Positions 21,691 to 34,368 of a stretch of 64,000 nucleotides of DNA are shown one piece after another (position 1 is the stretch's first letter; each line of letters begins with the position of its first letter). A program made the position numbers and the translations under genes. Origin of the DNA: Cyathus striatus (taxonomy: Eukaryota > Basidiomycota > Agaricomycetes > Agaricales > Nidulariaceae); assembly GCA_025738555.1 (NCBI GenBank), contig JAOVFP010000009.1, forward strand, positions 248,001 to 312,000. The letters are read 5' to 3'. A model generated the notes under the pieces. The model saw only the letters and a list, made by a program, of their open reading frames with translations, was not told the DNA's origin and searched no databases.

Positions 21691-24600
21691 GCGCGTATAA
21701 CACCTACACGGTGTAGCGGTATTACCACCAAACTTCAGTCCCGCTTTCGCAAGTTCGAAGCGGTTTGGTTAGTTCGAGCGGGTTTCTCCCCCTTATTGGT
21801 AGTGTAGTTTTTCATCTTAGGGATTTGAATGCTTCAGTCATCTTGTACGTTACGGCAATGATTATTTTTTCCTTTCTGGCGGAAGGCAATTACGTTATTT
21901 TCTAAGTTTAGAAAATCGCAGTCAAGACCGTAGAAATGTCGTAGCTGAACCTAGTGAGAAGCCGGCGATGAGGAGAAACGCGAGTGAGCATGATCTTGGC
22001 TGAGCGCAATGGTATAAAAATCACTGGCGTTTTCTTCATTTCAAATATACGTAGAGCCACCGAGATCCCAAGAGAGTGCATACACAAGCATGATCGAGCC
22101 AGTCGAGCCAGTTGAGCACAACCAAATAAAGATTGCTGGTATTCTTTCATCATTCCAATTCTAGATTGAATATATAGAACAGCCTAGCACCTAAGAGGTT
22201 TTAAGCCCGAGGCAGCGCCATTCACTTCCGCTAAAATTGACGAGTCGATCCACGGCCGTACATGAACAGTCTTTGAGCCCACATACGGAAAGGCATTTTA
22301 AAGCGCTGGCTAAAAGGATCGACGAGCGCACAGACAGCTGATCCCCAACAGGGTATTTGTAGACACGGCGGTATTGTATCTGCTGTGCCTACCCCACCTA
22401 ATTGTAGGGCGCCCATCCCGGGAGCATCATATGAAGTCGATTTTTGCAAGAGATCAGAGTCCAGCTACAGACTGTTCTCTTCCCATAAGAGCTGTTAGGC
22501 ACAACCTGCATTGAGGTATTCCGCCTGTAGTACGTATTGTTGGTCTCAGCCATCTCGGTTTCGGATTGCTGCCTGTACGAGTTCCATCTAAGTCCAGTTC
22601 GTTAGATCGTTTCAATTTGCGCATAATGACGAGTGTCCGATGTGACATCACAGCACATTATCTGCTCATTCTGTCAAAAAAAAAACTTACTGCACAGCTT
22701 AACCGTGGTAACAACTCAGTATTGTATGACCTTGAATGCGCATTGCAGGCACATCAAAGTTCGCATTTAAAATGGCCTGCAGTTTATAGACCCGATGGTT
22801 GCAGTGGAGCATCAGAGGGTCGCATTCTAACAAGATTTAAATCAATTCAGAAATTCATCCAGTCATTATCAATGTTATGAAACATAGCTTAAGATAAAAA
22901 TATGAAGAGTCCAGGCTGAATAAGCTCTCAAAACTTCAGGATCGCATGATCTAGGGAACACACTATGGGAAGGCGAGCAATAGCGTTTCGGTTAACACGT
23001 TAGCACTACCCAGTGACGAATGCCCTAACAATGATGGTAGCATCTGGAAGAATGGAGATGAAGATGGTAGTAGACACGGTAGCAACTGTTATGAGCTTGC
23101 CAAGAACGAGTTCGCCGCAACATGAGATGGGAGTATGAAATGATTCATTGAAAACGTTCGGTGAAGACTGTAGATTACTGAGAGTGGTGATAGATACCCG
23201 AGCCACCGACCATTATCACAGTGCTCTATACATGTCCAATCAGAACCCGCAAAATGGGGTTGAAGTGCTCGGGCATACGGAAACACGGTATGGAATCCGG
23301 CTGTGTATGCACTTTACGGTCCGCTTTGATGAGATGACATGTCTAGACACGTACCTGTGAAGTGAAGGTTGATTAGTATATCATTCCGTAAGAGGAAGGC
23401 TGAAAGAAAATGAGATGAATCAGAGTGCTAGGCAAATAGATATCTGCATGGTAGACAGCGTTGTCTAGACGCTTCTTGGAAACACGGACCATAGCAAGGA
23501 TCATCATAGAGATGGAAGAGGAAGGTGAGAGGAAATCGAGGGGCCCATGCTCACCTTAATAAAAGATTAAGTGTATCATGATTCGACCAACAGCCACTCT
23601 GAGCCCGACGGTAGATCACACTGGCGAATGGGCAGAGTATTTCATGTAGACAAACTAAAACGCAACACTGTATTAGTACTTGCGCATATAATAGCAAATA
23701 AAGGTAAAGAGGGAGATCAGATAGCTAGGTAGAGTAAAGTTGTCGGCATGCTGGAGCAGCGGTGTCTAGTCGCTTCTTGGAAACACGGACCATAGCGAAT
23801 ATTCATCATAATGATTTACGAATGGATGAAATGAAGGTAAAAGGATGACAGTTACTCACAGAGCGTTGGAGCTAGATGGGTGCCATGGAGTACTGGCCCT
23901 GGTTCCGAGTGCAGTCAACAACACGGATGTATTACTTGCATGAAGATGGGAGCAAGAGAACTAAGCTCGCCAGTGATGACTTGTCGAGAGACAATTGGGG
24001 AAAAATGGGGAGGACGGAGCACGACGTTGAGAACATCGCGGTCGACTGGCAAGGGACGACTGACATAAAATTTCAAGATTTATCGATCGACCGTGGGAAT
24101 CACTGCTTCACGATCACGTGCATCAATCTAGTTATGTACGCGGTCTGAAATTGAACGTTATCAATGTCAATAATAATTTCGATGTCATAACCTGGCCCAC
24201 TACTAATGGCCTTATTCGCCGTCATAAAAAGTTGAACATATGTTCTACATCGACTAGGACACTTTGTCTAACCCAGCTCAATGTTCAGTGCGATCTTTTC
24301 GTTCGTTTCTTTTTGAAACCACTTTCGCCCATGAGGTGACAAGGAGCATCATATTTCGAACTGGCGGCGGTGAGAGAAAAGGACTCGAATAGTACTGGTG
24401 CTCAGCTCATTTCGTTTTGATGCTAGTCTTGGTATAACTCGGGGTTGGGAGTAGGGTACCTCACTATGTATCAACAGATCTGCAGTAATCCAAGAGCAGC
24501 CTCGAGGCCTAGATGTCCCAATGGCAGATGGAAATTTTCCGCAGCATCGCATACAACTTATTTTCAGGCATATCTCTAGAGACGTGACATTTTTATGGGC

Positions 24601-25308
24601 ATGTATATGTCAAGTTCTGTCAGCTTCATTCCATAGAATCGCTCCCACACGGTCTTAACCCTCACGAGACCTTGTTTTGATGCATAGTCTTCGGTGAGTT
24701 CAACATCTTTCGGAGACGTTCTTTCCTTCCATGCTAAGTATTCCTCCATAGAACGGCGCACCAGATACCTTGTAACGAGTCGGCCCGCCACATCCGCGGA
24801 GTTTTTACCCATACCGCGCGGGAATCTCTATTTTGGTGCGAATGGTGGCACTTAGCGCGACTATCTTGAGATAAGTATCACATCCCTTTGATTTATACTG
24901 TAGACAGTCACGTTATGTTATTTCGAGCCAGGAACAGCTGATATCAATCCGAGGAGAATACAATTCTCCATGTTGTAAATGTTTTTCTAGGTTATGGCAG
25001 CGTCATCTTGGTATCTTTCATAATTTTAGAAATTTGTGATCCTTGGTTTAAAACTATTAATTATATTATTACGAGTCAGTCTGCAAGAATTTACGATTTC
25101 TTCACGTGCTTTCCGGTATTCAGGTTGATCTGATTCCGGTCGCCATATGCGGTATGCAGATCAGGACGAAGATGATACACATTATGACGCTATCTATACA
25201 CCTGACCACTGTGAGTACGATGTTCCAACAGCCCCTTCCAACTCTCTGTTCTGCTCCCCCACCATCCCTGAAGACGCCTTACTTCCTTGTGAAGCCCATC
25301 TAAACATT
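21691..25308. other. Gene-poor stretch with scattered open frames
   Basis: No gene can be called with confidence. A minus-strand open frame at 24576-24812 (78 codons, hydrophilic, with Trp-Glu-Arg-Phe-Tyr near its end) could be an exon, but no partner exon was found. Two similar 60-bp segments near 23.46 and 23.76 kb are listed separately. Confidence 0.4.
23455..23815. repeat. Pair of similar segments about 300 bp apart
   Basis: The segments 23460-23510 and 23757-23810 share GCTTCTTGGAAACACGGACC followed by ATAGC and an ATCATCATA run. Read on the minus strand, both encode MVRVSKKRLD from an ATG. They may be duplicated exons of an unrecognised minus-strand gene or a simple direct repeat. Confidence 0.55.
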
Positions 25309-26783
25309 ATGCGCGCGGTTCTCATCAAAGACGAAAAAGGTCCCGCCGAGAGCCTCTACATTGGTGAGGCTCCAAAACCAGATCCTAAGTCCACGGAAGT
25401 TCTTGTAAAGGTCTGCGATATCTCCCACCTCGCCGATCACTGGGCTCATGAGGGTTTTTGTTCATACTCGAAGGTTAAGGCATTCGGTCTAAATCGGATG
25501 GATATCTCGCAGCGGGAAGGAAAATACCCTCCTCCACCTGGATCATCTACTATTCTAGGGGTGGAATTTTCCGGTATCGTGTCTGAAGTCGGTTCCGAGG
25601 TTACAGACTGGAAAATAGGTGATAAAGTGCTTGGGCTCGCAGGTGGTGTGAGTTTTCATCCTGTTATAAATAATAATAATTACAATGATGGTGAATTCAG
25701 GGTGCCTACGCGGAATATATTACGGTTGCGAGCACCCATGTTATTAGAAAGCCTGATTATTTAACATGGATAGAGGCGGCCAGCATACCCGAGGTATTTT
25801 TGACGGGTATGTGCAGGTATTTCATTGTCATGACATTCAGAACTTGATATTCCTACACATATGCTAGCGTTTCAGGCACTTGTGGTTATTGGCGGAATCA
25901 AACCAAACGACAATGTGCTGGTCCACGCTGGAGCTTCCGGCGTAGGTGTAGCGGCTATCCAGCTCGCTCGCATTTACAAAGCGTGAGTATTAACATTTCA
26001 AGACTGTAAGCATGTGAAAGAATATTGATCATCAAACGCGTCCAGGAAAACGGTCACTGCTACCACATCGACTAAAGACAAGATTGATTGGCTGCTAGGA
26101 TTGCCGAATGGTGCAACACATGCGGCCAACTACAAAACTGAGGATTTTGCGGCAGTGGTTAAGAAAATTACAAATAACCAGGGTGCGAACGTGGTAATCG
26201 ACTCGGTTGGGCAAAGCCATTGGAATCAAAATATAGATGCTCTGGCCGTTGATGGCAGAATGACCATGTTGGCCATGATGAGTGGTTTGTTTCACGTTAT
26301 GGCGATAATGAATGAGTTACTCAGGGAGTTGCCCAACAGGATCTGTGGTGAAGGAGGCTAACCTAGCACCCATATTATACAAGCGACTTCACATCGAGGG
26401 TTCTACACTTCGCTCTCGTTCCCAAGAATATCAAGTAGATTTGATTTCTCGGTAAGATCACAGCCTTTCGTTGAACTTCCTCATTCAGTTTACAAAATCT
26501 TCATATTGAAACTCTGATCTTCAGGTTCGCGCGGGAAGCGCTTAACAAAATCACGGGCCAGAGCGGCGATGGGCCTATTAAGACCTATATTCACAAAGTA
26601 AGTAGCATTTTTTTGGGTAGACATGAGATCTTGAGAGTGTTCCCAGGTATACCCGTGGACCCAAATTCAAGAAGCCCATAAAGAGATGGAAGCAAACAAA
26701 AATAGGTATGCGATACAGAAATACGCACCTACCCTAAGATTTACTTTTTCAGCAGTGGAAAAATCATCGCCGAGATTGTCTAA
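25309..26783 (+). CDS. NAD(P)H quinone oxidoreductase, PIG3/TP53I3 type
   Basis: A zinc-independent medium-chain dehydrogenase/reductase that reduces quinones with NADPH. It is cytosolic. Nine exons (25309-25410, 25474-25647, 25701-25806, 25868-25982, 26046-26284, 26340-26451, 26525-26597, 26647-26705, 26753-26783) join in frame to 336 aa, close to the usual length of about 330. Seen: MRAVLIKDEKGPAESLYIGE; AFGLNRMDISQREGKYPPPP; ILGVEFSGIVSEVG; IPEVFLTAFQALVVIGG; the nucleotide-binding VHAGASGVGVAAIQLAR; VVIDSVGQSHWNQNIDAL; and RLHIEGSTLRSRSQEYQ. An in-frame ATG lies upstream at 25147 but adds residues unlike the family, so 25309 is preferred. The first intron (25411-25473) is 63 nt, has no stop codon and has a weak GTCTGC donor, so it may sometimes be retained. 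Confidence 0.92.
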
Positions 26784-29700
26784 CCTGGTGTGTCAGGCAT
26801 GGATGTTAACCCTGCCCACACTGCCAACGCTTTAGTGCACATGAATAGACATGCTAAATTGAGTCAGATATAAGGGATTCCCTAGAAAGATAGAGTTCCT
26901 TGAAACTGCAGGTCTGAATAAAATCAATTACTTGTTGTAACGTTAAACGAACTGCGAGATCTTTTCAATGATACAAACATCCAGTCGATGCCAAGTCTGA
27001 TTCAGACTGTCTGACCAGGTATGACCTCGCCAACGGGGTTCCTGGTTCGCGAGGGTTCGCGTTCGACGGCAGTCGACGGTTTGTAACTGACGTTGATCAC
27101 GATCGGGGTCACGTCGATCACCGTCCGCAGTGCTGGGATGATGCGAGTATCTTAATCTCAGCGGTAGCGAGTAGTGTCTCGGTTGTATAACGCTATGACA
27201 AAGAAACAGTTGGCACCTTAGGAGATGCAACCACCCGCCTGGGCTGGGAAGAAACGTTGATATATGTATTTATTTGAATTGAAGGGAACTCCTGTTCTTA
27301 AATTGAATTAATCGTTGCACAGGCCTCAACTACATGTAAATGCGCGCCCACACACGAATATAAGCTTCTCTATACTTGAAGTTGATCAAAAGATAGCATC
27401 GTAACAATTCTATGATCCAATGCACCCTCATTGTCATTTTGAAATTGTCGTTATATATAATCTGAGATTCATCTTCCACATAGCAAGGTTAAAATAACGT
27501 GATGAAGTACCTACCTGACTTCGCCCGATGAATCATAGATGAAATCACGAATTTCTTGAGATCAGGCATATCCTATGATGCTGAAACGCCGTAACTTACT
27601 TATTTCCAAAGGCTGTCTTGACTCTTGAGTAAATTTGGACTGTGTACGAAGCTGAGTAGCTGGGTCTTTCCAATTGTTAGGGGATTAAACCGATTTCGCG
27701 TTCAGTACTTAGGGAGGCACCATCTGGTGAAAACAGACAGGGGCAGTTAAGAAGACGATGGCTTGGACAGCTGTCAATGGTTCATTTGGTGAGAGTGTGC
27801 CCCCACAATGGCTTCATTTGAGTCTCTCCAATCGGACAGGAATAGCAGCACCCAGTTGGGAGGATTCTCTACGGGCCGTGTCTCTATTATGTAGATGGCG
27901 ACCATCACGTGGAATACCCTTGTCCACAGTCCTTTCATGCTACCGTTTCTGTCAATAGCTGGGAAAATAGCTTTTTGTTGCACATCCTATAACACTGTTA
28001 CTGGCCAAAAGTGACTCAGTGAACGTAAGGTGGTAGCGATCCATATGTAACGAAGCGTACAGTATGATCGATATTCCATGAAATCGAACATGTAGTGTGC
28101 CACATTTCGATTCGTGCCCCAGTCTCCACGGAACACCACGAAGAGGTTCTTTGAAATGAACCACGCACGTAAGCCTTCGAATACATAGGATAACGAAAAC
28201 AAGGACTCGTTCGAATGAACCCCGCGCCGTGAGTGCAAAAAAAAATCATGTCATCAGAGAAGCTCCCGGCGATGATATTTAACAAAGTAGCTTCTTTCAT
28301 CAGTGGGACATTCAAGACATGTCTTCTTGCGGAATCGGGAACCTCGATATAGACGATGTTTTCAGCCGATCAAAATGGCAAGTTCAATTCACCGGATGTA
28401 GGCATTCTGTAAAGGTGAAAAAAAACGTGGTCTCCGAGATTTTTAGAACACGAACCAAACCTTGCGGAAGTGAACAAACGCTCTCGATGCGTATGTTAGA
28501 CTTTGTGGTACATAATGCGCTAGGATATTCGGGATTGCGGTGTCGTCAATAACTGACACGGAAAGGTATACCTAACGTCAGATAAGGACACGGCGGTCCG
28601 ATGATAAGCCTGAAGGTATTCAGATGGTGTATATCGACGGACAAAAATACCTACCTTGCGGCGCGTTATCTACTGCTTCCATGACGCGTGCTCATGCAAT
28701 TCATTGTGAAGAGGTGAAGGAATGTGAACAAGGAAGTAGAGAAGAGCCTGGACCGAGACCAACGGCTGGGAAACGGTACCCATACGAGAGGGTCAAGTGC
28801 AATAATTGAATAGGTGCGGAACGGGACTGGGGTATGTCCAAGTTACAGTCACCTCTGTCATACTAGAGTCCTCGGGGCGGGAAGAAGTGTTGTATATTTA
28901 ATGTAGTGGGATGACCAGTTTAGTAAGGCAGTTCAGGTACGGTGTAGACAAGACCTCGTGGAAAGCAGCTCAGGTGAAGGTCATTTCCCACCTTTTCCCA
29001 CTCTCGGCCGTCCTGTACAGCTTTTGACGTTTGCAAGCCGGTTAATTAGTACTTGAGGTTCTTAAAAGACTTCTTCCCAGCCCTGCAGAAATAGAAGAAA
29101 GCAAAATAGAGACCGGGCCACACAGAAGCAGCAGGAAGGCGAGCCAGCGGGGACCAGTAGGCGTTAGGAGAAGAAGAATTTTTGAAATATGAAGAGAAGG
29201 CTGAACAGCTTAGGAGCCAGGAGCTTCTTCGAAACCGAGACGTGCTGCTGTAAATGACTCCCCGAAATAACGAGAGTAAGATGGAGTAAGGAATCGATTC
29301 CTAACCTGAGCGGCAAAAAGCCAAGTAAAAGAGTGGAAAGAGTTGAATCTATCCGCAGAGGATATGCGAGGAGGAGATGGAGGCAAGCAGTGCGAGTTAG
29401 CTCCGGTTTTGGGTGGATGAAGGCGAGGGCGGAGAGAGCCGGTGTCATTCGGCAAGAGGTGAGCCCCGGAGAATTGATAGGGATAAATAATGAATATACA
29501 AGAGAGAAATAGGAAATAATATTGAAGTGAGTCATGGAATGAGCCGTGTATGGCGGTAGAGAGTGCTGTAGATGATAGCGGCTGTGTTGAAAGCAGTAGA
29601 GATTCAGGTTCCTGAGTTGGATTGTTTTGAGAATGCGAGCTGTACTCGGGCCTGGGTTGCCGCTAAGTCCATCTCGATGTTGACGAGCTGAAACTTTCCC

Positions 29701-29940
29701 TGAAGGTTGATGATCCCCTTGTTTTGGGGGGTTGGGCGTTGTGGGTTGCCGCAAGTTGCAATCACTATCAGATCTATCCGGTTCGCCTCTACAGGAGCTT
29801 CTCACCGTCAGCCATGGCCATTCCTGAGAGGGGCTGATGTTTGCCGCTCTTGACGGCACCGTCTGCGCCTTTCCTAATTTGAGTCAATCAAACTCATTCC
29901 GTTCCTTGTATTGACACTGCGGAATCTCCCCTTTAGCATT
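26784..29940. other. Long stretch without a supported gene
   Basis: Several overlapping open frames lie at 27.8-28.3 kb (three minus-strand frames over the same bases) and at 29164-29859 on the minus strand. None has a recognised motif or a consistent splice structure. They are read as chance. Nothing like a transposon was seen. Confidence 0.4.
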
Positions 29941-29943
29941 TCG

Positions 29944-29950
29944 TATAAAG
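29944..29950 (+). promoter_or_regulatory. TATA box with pyrimidine/CA-rich leader
   Basis: A TATAAAG box is followed by a CT-rich tract (29975-30060) and a run of ACC triplets (30065-30100) leading to the ATG at 30106. This layout is typical of strongly expressed basidiomycete genes. Confidence 0.5.
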
Positions 29951-30105
29951 AGTCCACCGATATCTGCCATGCCTCCCACTATTCTTATCGTCATCTCTTG
30001 CGTCTCATACACCAGTCACCCGACTTCCTTTAACAGCGCCCTCTACTCTTTTGCTACAGCACACTACCACCACTAACACTACCACCACCACCACCACCAA
30101 CAGCA

Positions 30106-30210
30106 ATGAGCGGCCAGTCTAACTCGGGTTCAGTCAAGTCCTCTGGTGGACAGGGCTCCCAAACTTCTGTTCGAGGCGCATCGTCATCCACCGGCGCGGT
30201 CTTCTTCTAA
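30106..30210 (+). CDS. Possible 34-residue Ser/Gly-rich peptide gene
   Basis: The ATG is in good context (CAGCAATGAG) behind a TATA box and leader. The frame encodes 34 residues starting MSGQSNSGSVKSSGGQGSQT and ends at TAA 30208-30210. It is entirely Ser, Gly and Thr rich. It may be a complete small protein, or the first exon of a longer gene whose later exons I could not identify. The following 200 bp are CA-rich with no clear coding. It is not a recognised family. Confidence 0.35.
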   Translation: MSGQSNSGSVKSSGGQGSQTSVRGASSSTGAVFF

Positions 30211-30955
30211 ACCGCCCCCACACCACCACCATCACAACACACAACCACACCATACCATACACACTATAGCATGCCACCCATGGCACCTAATACGGTACGC
30301 GACAACGCGTATCGCGATCCACGCACACAGTTGCGCACCATCATCTATCGGCGGATGCCATATATTTATCTATTCAACAACACCCTACATTATCGACGCT
30401 CTCCAATGAAGGAGATATAATATTCGGTATCCGGAGACAAGGACGGAGGAGGAACCCCTAATTAAAGATTTTCTAGACGCGATTGCCGGAGGAATCGGAC
30501 TCCACAAAGATCATTGTATCCATTATTCCACCTATTACTATCTATTTGTTAATTAAGCATTTCGTCTTCTACTTACGTACAGTAGCACTTCATGTAGTTT
30601 ACTGTTTTTCTAGCCTTCAGCGCATGTAGCACTTAACTTATTTATCACTCCCTGCTTTTGAATACGTCATACCTGATGTATCATTCTCAACTTACCATTA
30701 AGCTTCTGTTTATTCATTCGAATTTCGTGCACCTGTACACTTTTTCCGCGAAGCTGACTGAGATATTTATTGCGGATCAAGTCCCTGCGGAATAAAATGG
30801 GAATGGACGGGATACAATGATGCCTCGGTCCCTGTGGCTGTTTGAAAGACACGTCGTAAAAGACTTTCTAGCCCCAATTATTACTCTTTGTTTTATTCAC
30901 TTCTAAGCTTAGCACACACTACAATCCAAGGGGTATCATGACCCACTAAACAAAT
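30211..30955. other. CA-rich then AT-rich intergenic DNA
   Basis: 30210-30300 is rich in CAC/ACA triplets. The rest is ordinary AT-rich DNA that probably holds the 3' untranslated region of the minus-strand hydrolase gene. No gene is seen. Confidence 0.4.
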
Positions 30956-32203
30956 CTAAAGCTTCCCTTTCATCCCTGTCTTCCAAATCCCTGTCCGCAA
31001 CTCCCCGCGCTCGCGGACTTCTAGCCAATCTAAGATGTTATCAACCACTTCGTCTTGACGACCTGTGAAGTTGTGGTCGGCATCTTCCATGAGATGAAGG
31101 GTATGGGTCCCCGGAACCCGTGTACCTAATGCTCTAGAGTAGATCAGGGCATCATACCTAGGACAGATATAAATGTCAACGACATATCATTGCGCAAGGG
31201 GGACTTACGGGGGGACAGTCATATCTGATAGTCCGTGCAATGTGAGGACATGGGTATGAGATGGGAAATGGTCCCAAACCAACGAACTATCCCAAGATGT
31301 GAACGCATTTAAATCATCAGGCGTTATTCTGACAGCTATTTGCTTTCTGGCTACGGTCGCTGTCCACTCGTGATAACCTTGCTTATCAAAGCTTGCCTTC
31401 CAAGCTTTACCCGCGGCAGAATCTAAATGATAGCAATGAAGCCTATTGCTATTCATAGAATCCATAGATACGCACCAAAAATTTTCTGCGATATGACCAA
31501 GTTGATAAGTAAGCAGGGAATTTAGAAATGCAACAACCTGACATCGTTGGGAGTGGCGTAACTTACTTCCATTCGATATCGGCCGGATGCATTAATAAAG
31601 GTCGAGACTTTCTTTCCATCTTCCGAGGTGCATAACCAGCGGAAGCCAACTATCGAGCCCCTGGAATGACCCACCACAAGGTCAACCACGTAGCCATATG
31701 TTGCTTTCAGATAATTCACAACACAATTGACGTCTTCAATGTCTTCAGACAGGGCCCCTTGCTTCCACGTTCCACCCGTTTCATGATTGCCGCTGACACG
31801 GATTCGATTCGCTCTTCCGTATTTCACAATTTATTCGATAAAGCCACATACCGAAAATCAAAGCGAAACGAATCAAAGGGTAGCCGTACTGCGAGTCGGC
31901 GCTGAAACAAGTAGTCTTTGTGCCTGTAACAAAACGTGTAGGAATTCCTAAGCCACTACCAGAACTCGGAGTTAGACATACCCCAAAGTACCATGCAGAA
32001 TCTATTACAAAGTAGTGGTGGAGAATCCTTAACGACGATAGGAATAGGGATCTTTGATGAAAAAGAACACACACCAGCGCAAGTTTTCGACCATGAGTTG
32101 ATTGGCGCGGTTCAAGCTGCTCTAAGATGCCAACAATAGCGCAGTTCTCCTCGGTAGAGTGCGGGATATAAACTTTGGTAGAGACTCTATCTGAAGTTGC
32201 CAT
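30956..32203 (-). CDS. Alpha/beta hydrolase, serine hydrolase family
   Basis: A cytosolic alpha/beta-hydrolase of the fungal group related to Ser aminopeptidase-like hydrolases and esterases. The exact substrate is unknown. Start ATG at 32203; stop 30956-30958; at least five introns. Visible: the N-terminus with VYIPHSTEENCAIVGILEQL; HKDYLFQRRLA; LPFDSFRFDFRGN then HETGGTWKQGALSEDIEDV; the nucleophile elbow GHSRGS; WLCTSEDGKKVSTFINASGR; YHEWTATVARKQIAVRI; LTLHGLSDMTVPP with the acid Asp; and DADHNFTGRQDEVV with the catalytic His. The triad is complete. The usual HG of the oxyanion turn (ILHG) appears here as ILHH with a short insertion, depending on how the second exon is spliced. This could lower activity or mark a mis-set splice site. 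Confidence 0.85.
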
Positions 32204-32608
32204 TGGGAGATTAGAACTGTCCTTCAGCAGTTATGAACGGAAAACTATTAGATATTGCGGTAATCTAATTGAATAGTATGGATTGAAAAATGACCGGGAG
32301 AGCTTGGTACTTCTTTAGCCTGGGTTGGAGAAGTACGACAGTGGTGGAAGGAGATTGAAAAACTCCTTTGGTTGATGCTGCTAATTTATGATCGAATGAG
32401 GTCCGGCGTCATGATTGCCGAATAGCCGGAACCTCTCAGATTCATGGTATCCATACCTAATCTTTGTACCCAATATTATAATTTACCTCACACTGGCTCT
32501 TAGGTCCTAGGAAGCATAAGAAAATAAGAATGGCTCGTCCGAATGCCTACGAAACACATGAGAAGCTGGAGCAAGAGATACATCCGACCATCAATCTAAT
32601 CAGAGCGC
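32204..32608. other. Intergenic between hydrolase promoter and the 3' end of the L1-family gene
   Basis: No coding frame is supported. It holds the hydrolase promoter side and the 3' flank of the minus-strand L1-family gene. Confidence 0.5.
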
Positions 32609-34368
32609 CTATCCTTGGGCAACCTTCTTTCCAAGTATACCTTGCTTCGCACTTTTACCACCCTTGGACTTGACAGTCTTTTCCTTCTTTTTCTCTCCGA
32701 CGACTGCACCGCGTTTCTGCTTGAGCTCATCTTTCGAAACGGAAACATCTGCGGCCTTAATGGCGATCTTGCCATCATCCACCGTTTTTGCTCCGTTTTT
32801 CTCCTCCTTTTTGGATTTGTCTTTCGACAAGGGAGTCGCAGCAGCGACGGGGACGGATGAAGCATCAATCTTCTGTTTCCGCTATTTTGGGGAGACGTCA
32901 TCGTTAGCACAATCTGGGGATGCCACGAGGGATTGCGATATCGATCAACATACCTTCTTGTTATCTTTGGACGATGTAGGCGCCGTCTCCGCTTTCTTTT
33001 CAACACCTTCATCAAGTAGCTCATCTGCCGATGATACCGCTACTTTCGATTTCTTGCCTTTGCTTTTCGAGGCCTCCACACTAGAGGCGGATATTGTCGT
33101 GGAAACAGCGGCTGTAGATGATCCATTCTGCACAGACTCTGATGCTTTTCCCTTTTTCGTCTTCGCATGTCCATCAACACCTGCCTTTGCAGCCTTGGGA
33201 GACTGATGAGTCGAGATGGCCGGTGTCGGAACTTTGGGTTGCTTGGACTTTGTAGGTACAGAGGACGCGGTTGTAGCATCGGAGCTGATACCTTTTGCCT
33301 TCTTCCTAGGTTTCTCAGCTTCATCCTCCTCCTCTCCCGAAGACCGCTTCTTGTTCTTTTTCAGCGAACCCGCTTTCTGAGAATCGACCTTCATTGCAGC
33401 TTCATCCTCACTAGCACTCTCGCCGCTGACCTCTTCATCACCTCCCGTTGTCAGTCCATGCCAACGCCCTTCCTCTGAATCATCCAATGCACAGTTCCAC
33501 AAAGGCAAGCTGACGCTGGTACTGGTTTTGAGTTGGAAGCTCTGAATGTTCTCCCAGCCACCTTTGACATGTTTTATGATGGATGGAATGGCAGCCTTGA
33601 TATTATCGAGTATCTGGGCGGGTGTATGGCCGAGTCTGGCTACCTTCACAGCGCTGAAAGAGAATGTTAGCTTGTTTCGAATTATGATATGGAGTTGCAT
33701 CCGTACGTGCAAGTGCCCTGATTTTGGCTCATGTAACTTGAGGAAATTGCACGCTCGAGTTCGCTCTTTACACCTTTGCGAGTAAGGCATACGGGTATAG
33801 GTTGTCTACAAAAAATAAGATAAGGTTTCTGTAAAAGTAGAGAAAACGCACTTTTTAGCAGCGAAGAATTTTGTTCCAAGAAGTTTTGGTAGTAGAGGAA
33901 CCACGCGCTCATCCGCCAAAAAAAGATCATATTCCTTCAGCAACACCCTGCGCGCCTCATACGCCTTGAATTTCCCCTTTAACTTTTCAACGCCGACGAC
34001 CCTCGAAATGAACTTGATCCCGTTGCTCTCCAGGAGATCCTTGTATTGCCGCTGAGGATCTTTTGTGATCAAGCAGACTGGTGACGTACGAGGATCGACT
34101 ATCGGGTGTACTACGGGTCTGCAAAAAATAATTAGATCTTTTAGACAGGTATAACGACCGGGACATACATTTTACACGGTTTGAACTTCTGTGTTGGTGA
34201 TACCGACTTTACTGTCACATTCAGCCAGATGTATGGTTCCTTTCCTGTTAAAAGTTGCGTCTCTTCCAGCTGCTTCTGCTTTTTTGATTCGTGGGTATGC
34301 AGCGCTTCCACAGCGCGTTTGCACTGCTCTAGAGATACATGGGAGTCAATAAGTTCGTCTGTGGGCAT
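32609..34368 (-). CDS. Ribosomal L1-fold nucleolar protein (Utp30/Cic1/RSL1D1 type)
   Basis: A ribosome-biogenesis factor with an L1 domain, expected in the nucleolus, binding pre-rRNA. About five exons. The first exon (34368 to about 34168) encodes SHVSLEQCKRAVEALHTHES and EPYIWLNVTVKSVSPTQKFKP. It continues across an intron to IPVVHPIVDPRTSPVCLITK, QRQYKDLLESNGIKFISRVV and LADERVVPLLPKLLGTKFF, then IPVCLTRKGVKSELERAISS, and VARLGHTPAQILDNIKAAIP, the classical L1 core order. The C-terminal half is a long Lys/Glu/Ser/Ala-rich tail ending KGGKSAKQGILGKKVAQG. This is typical of Cic1/Utp30/RSL1D1 relatives and unlike true ribosomal L1. Whether it is Utp30 or Cic1 cannot be decided from sequence by eye. 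Confidence 0.88.

Noticed and set aside
28016..28315. Three overlapping minus-strand frames
   Set aside because: Three frames open over the same bases is expected by chance in this composition. None has a motif.
29164..29859. 231-codon minus-strand frame
   Set aside because: Composition and lack of any motif or splice structure suggest chance.
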